Translations under genes and position numbers: made by a program | The notes under the pieces: generated by a model | Seen by the model: only the letters and a program-made list of their open reading frames with translations | Databases searched by the model: none | Told to the model about the DNA's origin: nothing | DNA from: Prevotella sp. | GTDB taxonomy: Bacteria; Bacteroidota; Bacteroidia; Bacteroidales; Bacteroidaceae | Reading direction: 5' to 3' | Length of the DNA: 56,912 nucleotides | Assembly (NCBI GenBank): GCA_021636625.1 | Contig: JAJWLX010000017.1 | Location: 1-56,912, forward strand | In this document: one piece after another, positions 56,624 to 56,912 of the stretch | Position numbering within the stretch: the stretch's first letter is position 1 | Layout: every line of letters begins with the position of its first letter

Positions 56624-56912
56624 GTAAATCACCATTAGCCCGTATGGCGGTACCTATATAATATATTACCTTTGCATCCGTAATCAAAACAGTTTGATAA
56701 TGGAAACAAGGGAATATTTCGAAAAAGTGATGCAGGATTACAACCAAAATCATAAAGGTCGTAGCTTGCGCAAGTATTGTAAGGAGGAGGCAGTGGATTA
56801 TGTCTGGCTCATTGAGTTTAAGAAATCATATCGTTCAAATAAGCTTCACCCAAATGAAAACAAGAAGCTAGGCGAAGGTGAGTTTATCGCTTTGACAGTT
56901 GAGGAGAATTTT
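56624..56912 (+). mobile_element. Start of an IS66 element, running off the window
   Basis: The left end gtaaatcaccattagcccg begins at 56624. A TACCTTTGCATCC element (56664-56676) and a tnpA start follow. The element continues past the window edge. Its end is inverted relative to the right end at 39924. Confidence 0.7.
56701..56912 (+). CDS. IS66 accessory protein TnpA, partial
   Basis: The first 70 codons of a tnpA start METREYFEKVMQDYNQNHKG and continue RKYCKEEAVDYVWLIEFKKS, then a charged linker. It is closely related to the complete tnpA at 49196 but clearly diverged, so the two elements are different IS66 members. It is cut by the window end. Confidence 0.8.

Overview
The window looks like a chromosomal accessory region of a gut or oral Bacteroidota, most probably Prevotella/Segatella. 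The grounds are AT-rich DNA, promoters built on the Bacteroidota -7 element TAnnTTTG (several fit TTGG-N19-TAnnTTTG exactly), few Shine-Dalgarno sequences, IS66-type elements, and a polysaccharide locus of the kind carried by these bacteria. The genus is inferred; no rRNA, tRNA or housekeeping marker is present.

Layout. (1) 1-1.8 kb: toxin-antitoxin debris, hypothetical genes and the remnant of an IS66 end. (2) 1.8-10.8 kb: a candidate defence island. A tightly packed five-gene operon encodes two small membrane proteins, a PUA/EVE-like protein with a membrane segment, a DUF262 (GmrS-like) protein and an AAA ATPase. After a terminator come a GHKL ATPase fused to a PD-(D/E)xK-like nuclease and an abortive-infection-like gene. 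(3) 10.8-11.4 kb: a GC-rich, hairpin-rich intergenic stretch. (4) 11.4-35.8 kb: one long co-directional surface polysaccharide locus. It holds sialic acid synthesis (neuD, neuB, a NeuA-like/SGNH protein, neuC, neuA), a cytidylyltransferase-oxidoreductase fusion with a class V aminotransferase, a phosphocholine-type branch (LicC-LicA fusion, LicB, LicC, LicD), a CDP-4-keto-6-deoxyhexose branch (RfbF, RfbG, epimerase, DegT aminotransferase), glycosyltransferases, flippase, polymerase, an initiating WecA/WbpL-type transferase with its epimerase/reductase, and WbuC. (5) 35.9-54.5 kb: a second defence island. It holds a two-gene CBASS system (CD-NTase plus TIR-STING), an uncharacterised pair, IS66 debris, an OLD-like ATPase/TOPRIM protein, a giant KAP NTPase, an uncharacterised three-gene cassette, a RES fragment with a HEPN-like gene, and an ATPase/TOPRIM-like pair. 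(6) 54.5-56.9 kb: toxin-antitoxin modules (HTH, frameshifted PIN, RelB-like, Panacea) and the start of another IS66 element.

How it works together. The polysaccharide genes would build an undecaprenyl-linked repeat unit: the initiating enzyme is at the distal end, glycosyltransferases extend the unit, Wzx flips it and Wzy polymerises it. Sialic acid and a CDP-alcohol group such as phosphocholine would decorate it. Both are host-mimicking groups, and two of the genes carry G7/G8 tracts that could vary in phase. The flanking islands would protect against phage at several levels (nucleotide second messenger, ATPase-nucleases, toxin-antitoxin). The many truncated genes, IS66 pieces and dispersed GC-rich repeats show repeated turnover at both edges of the locus.

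All assignments rest on reading motifs by eye. No database search was run, and functions of the unrecognised genes are left open.
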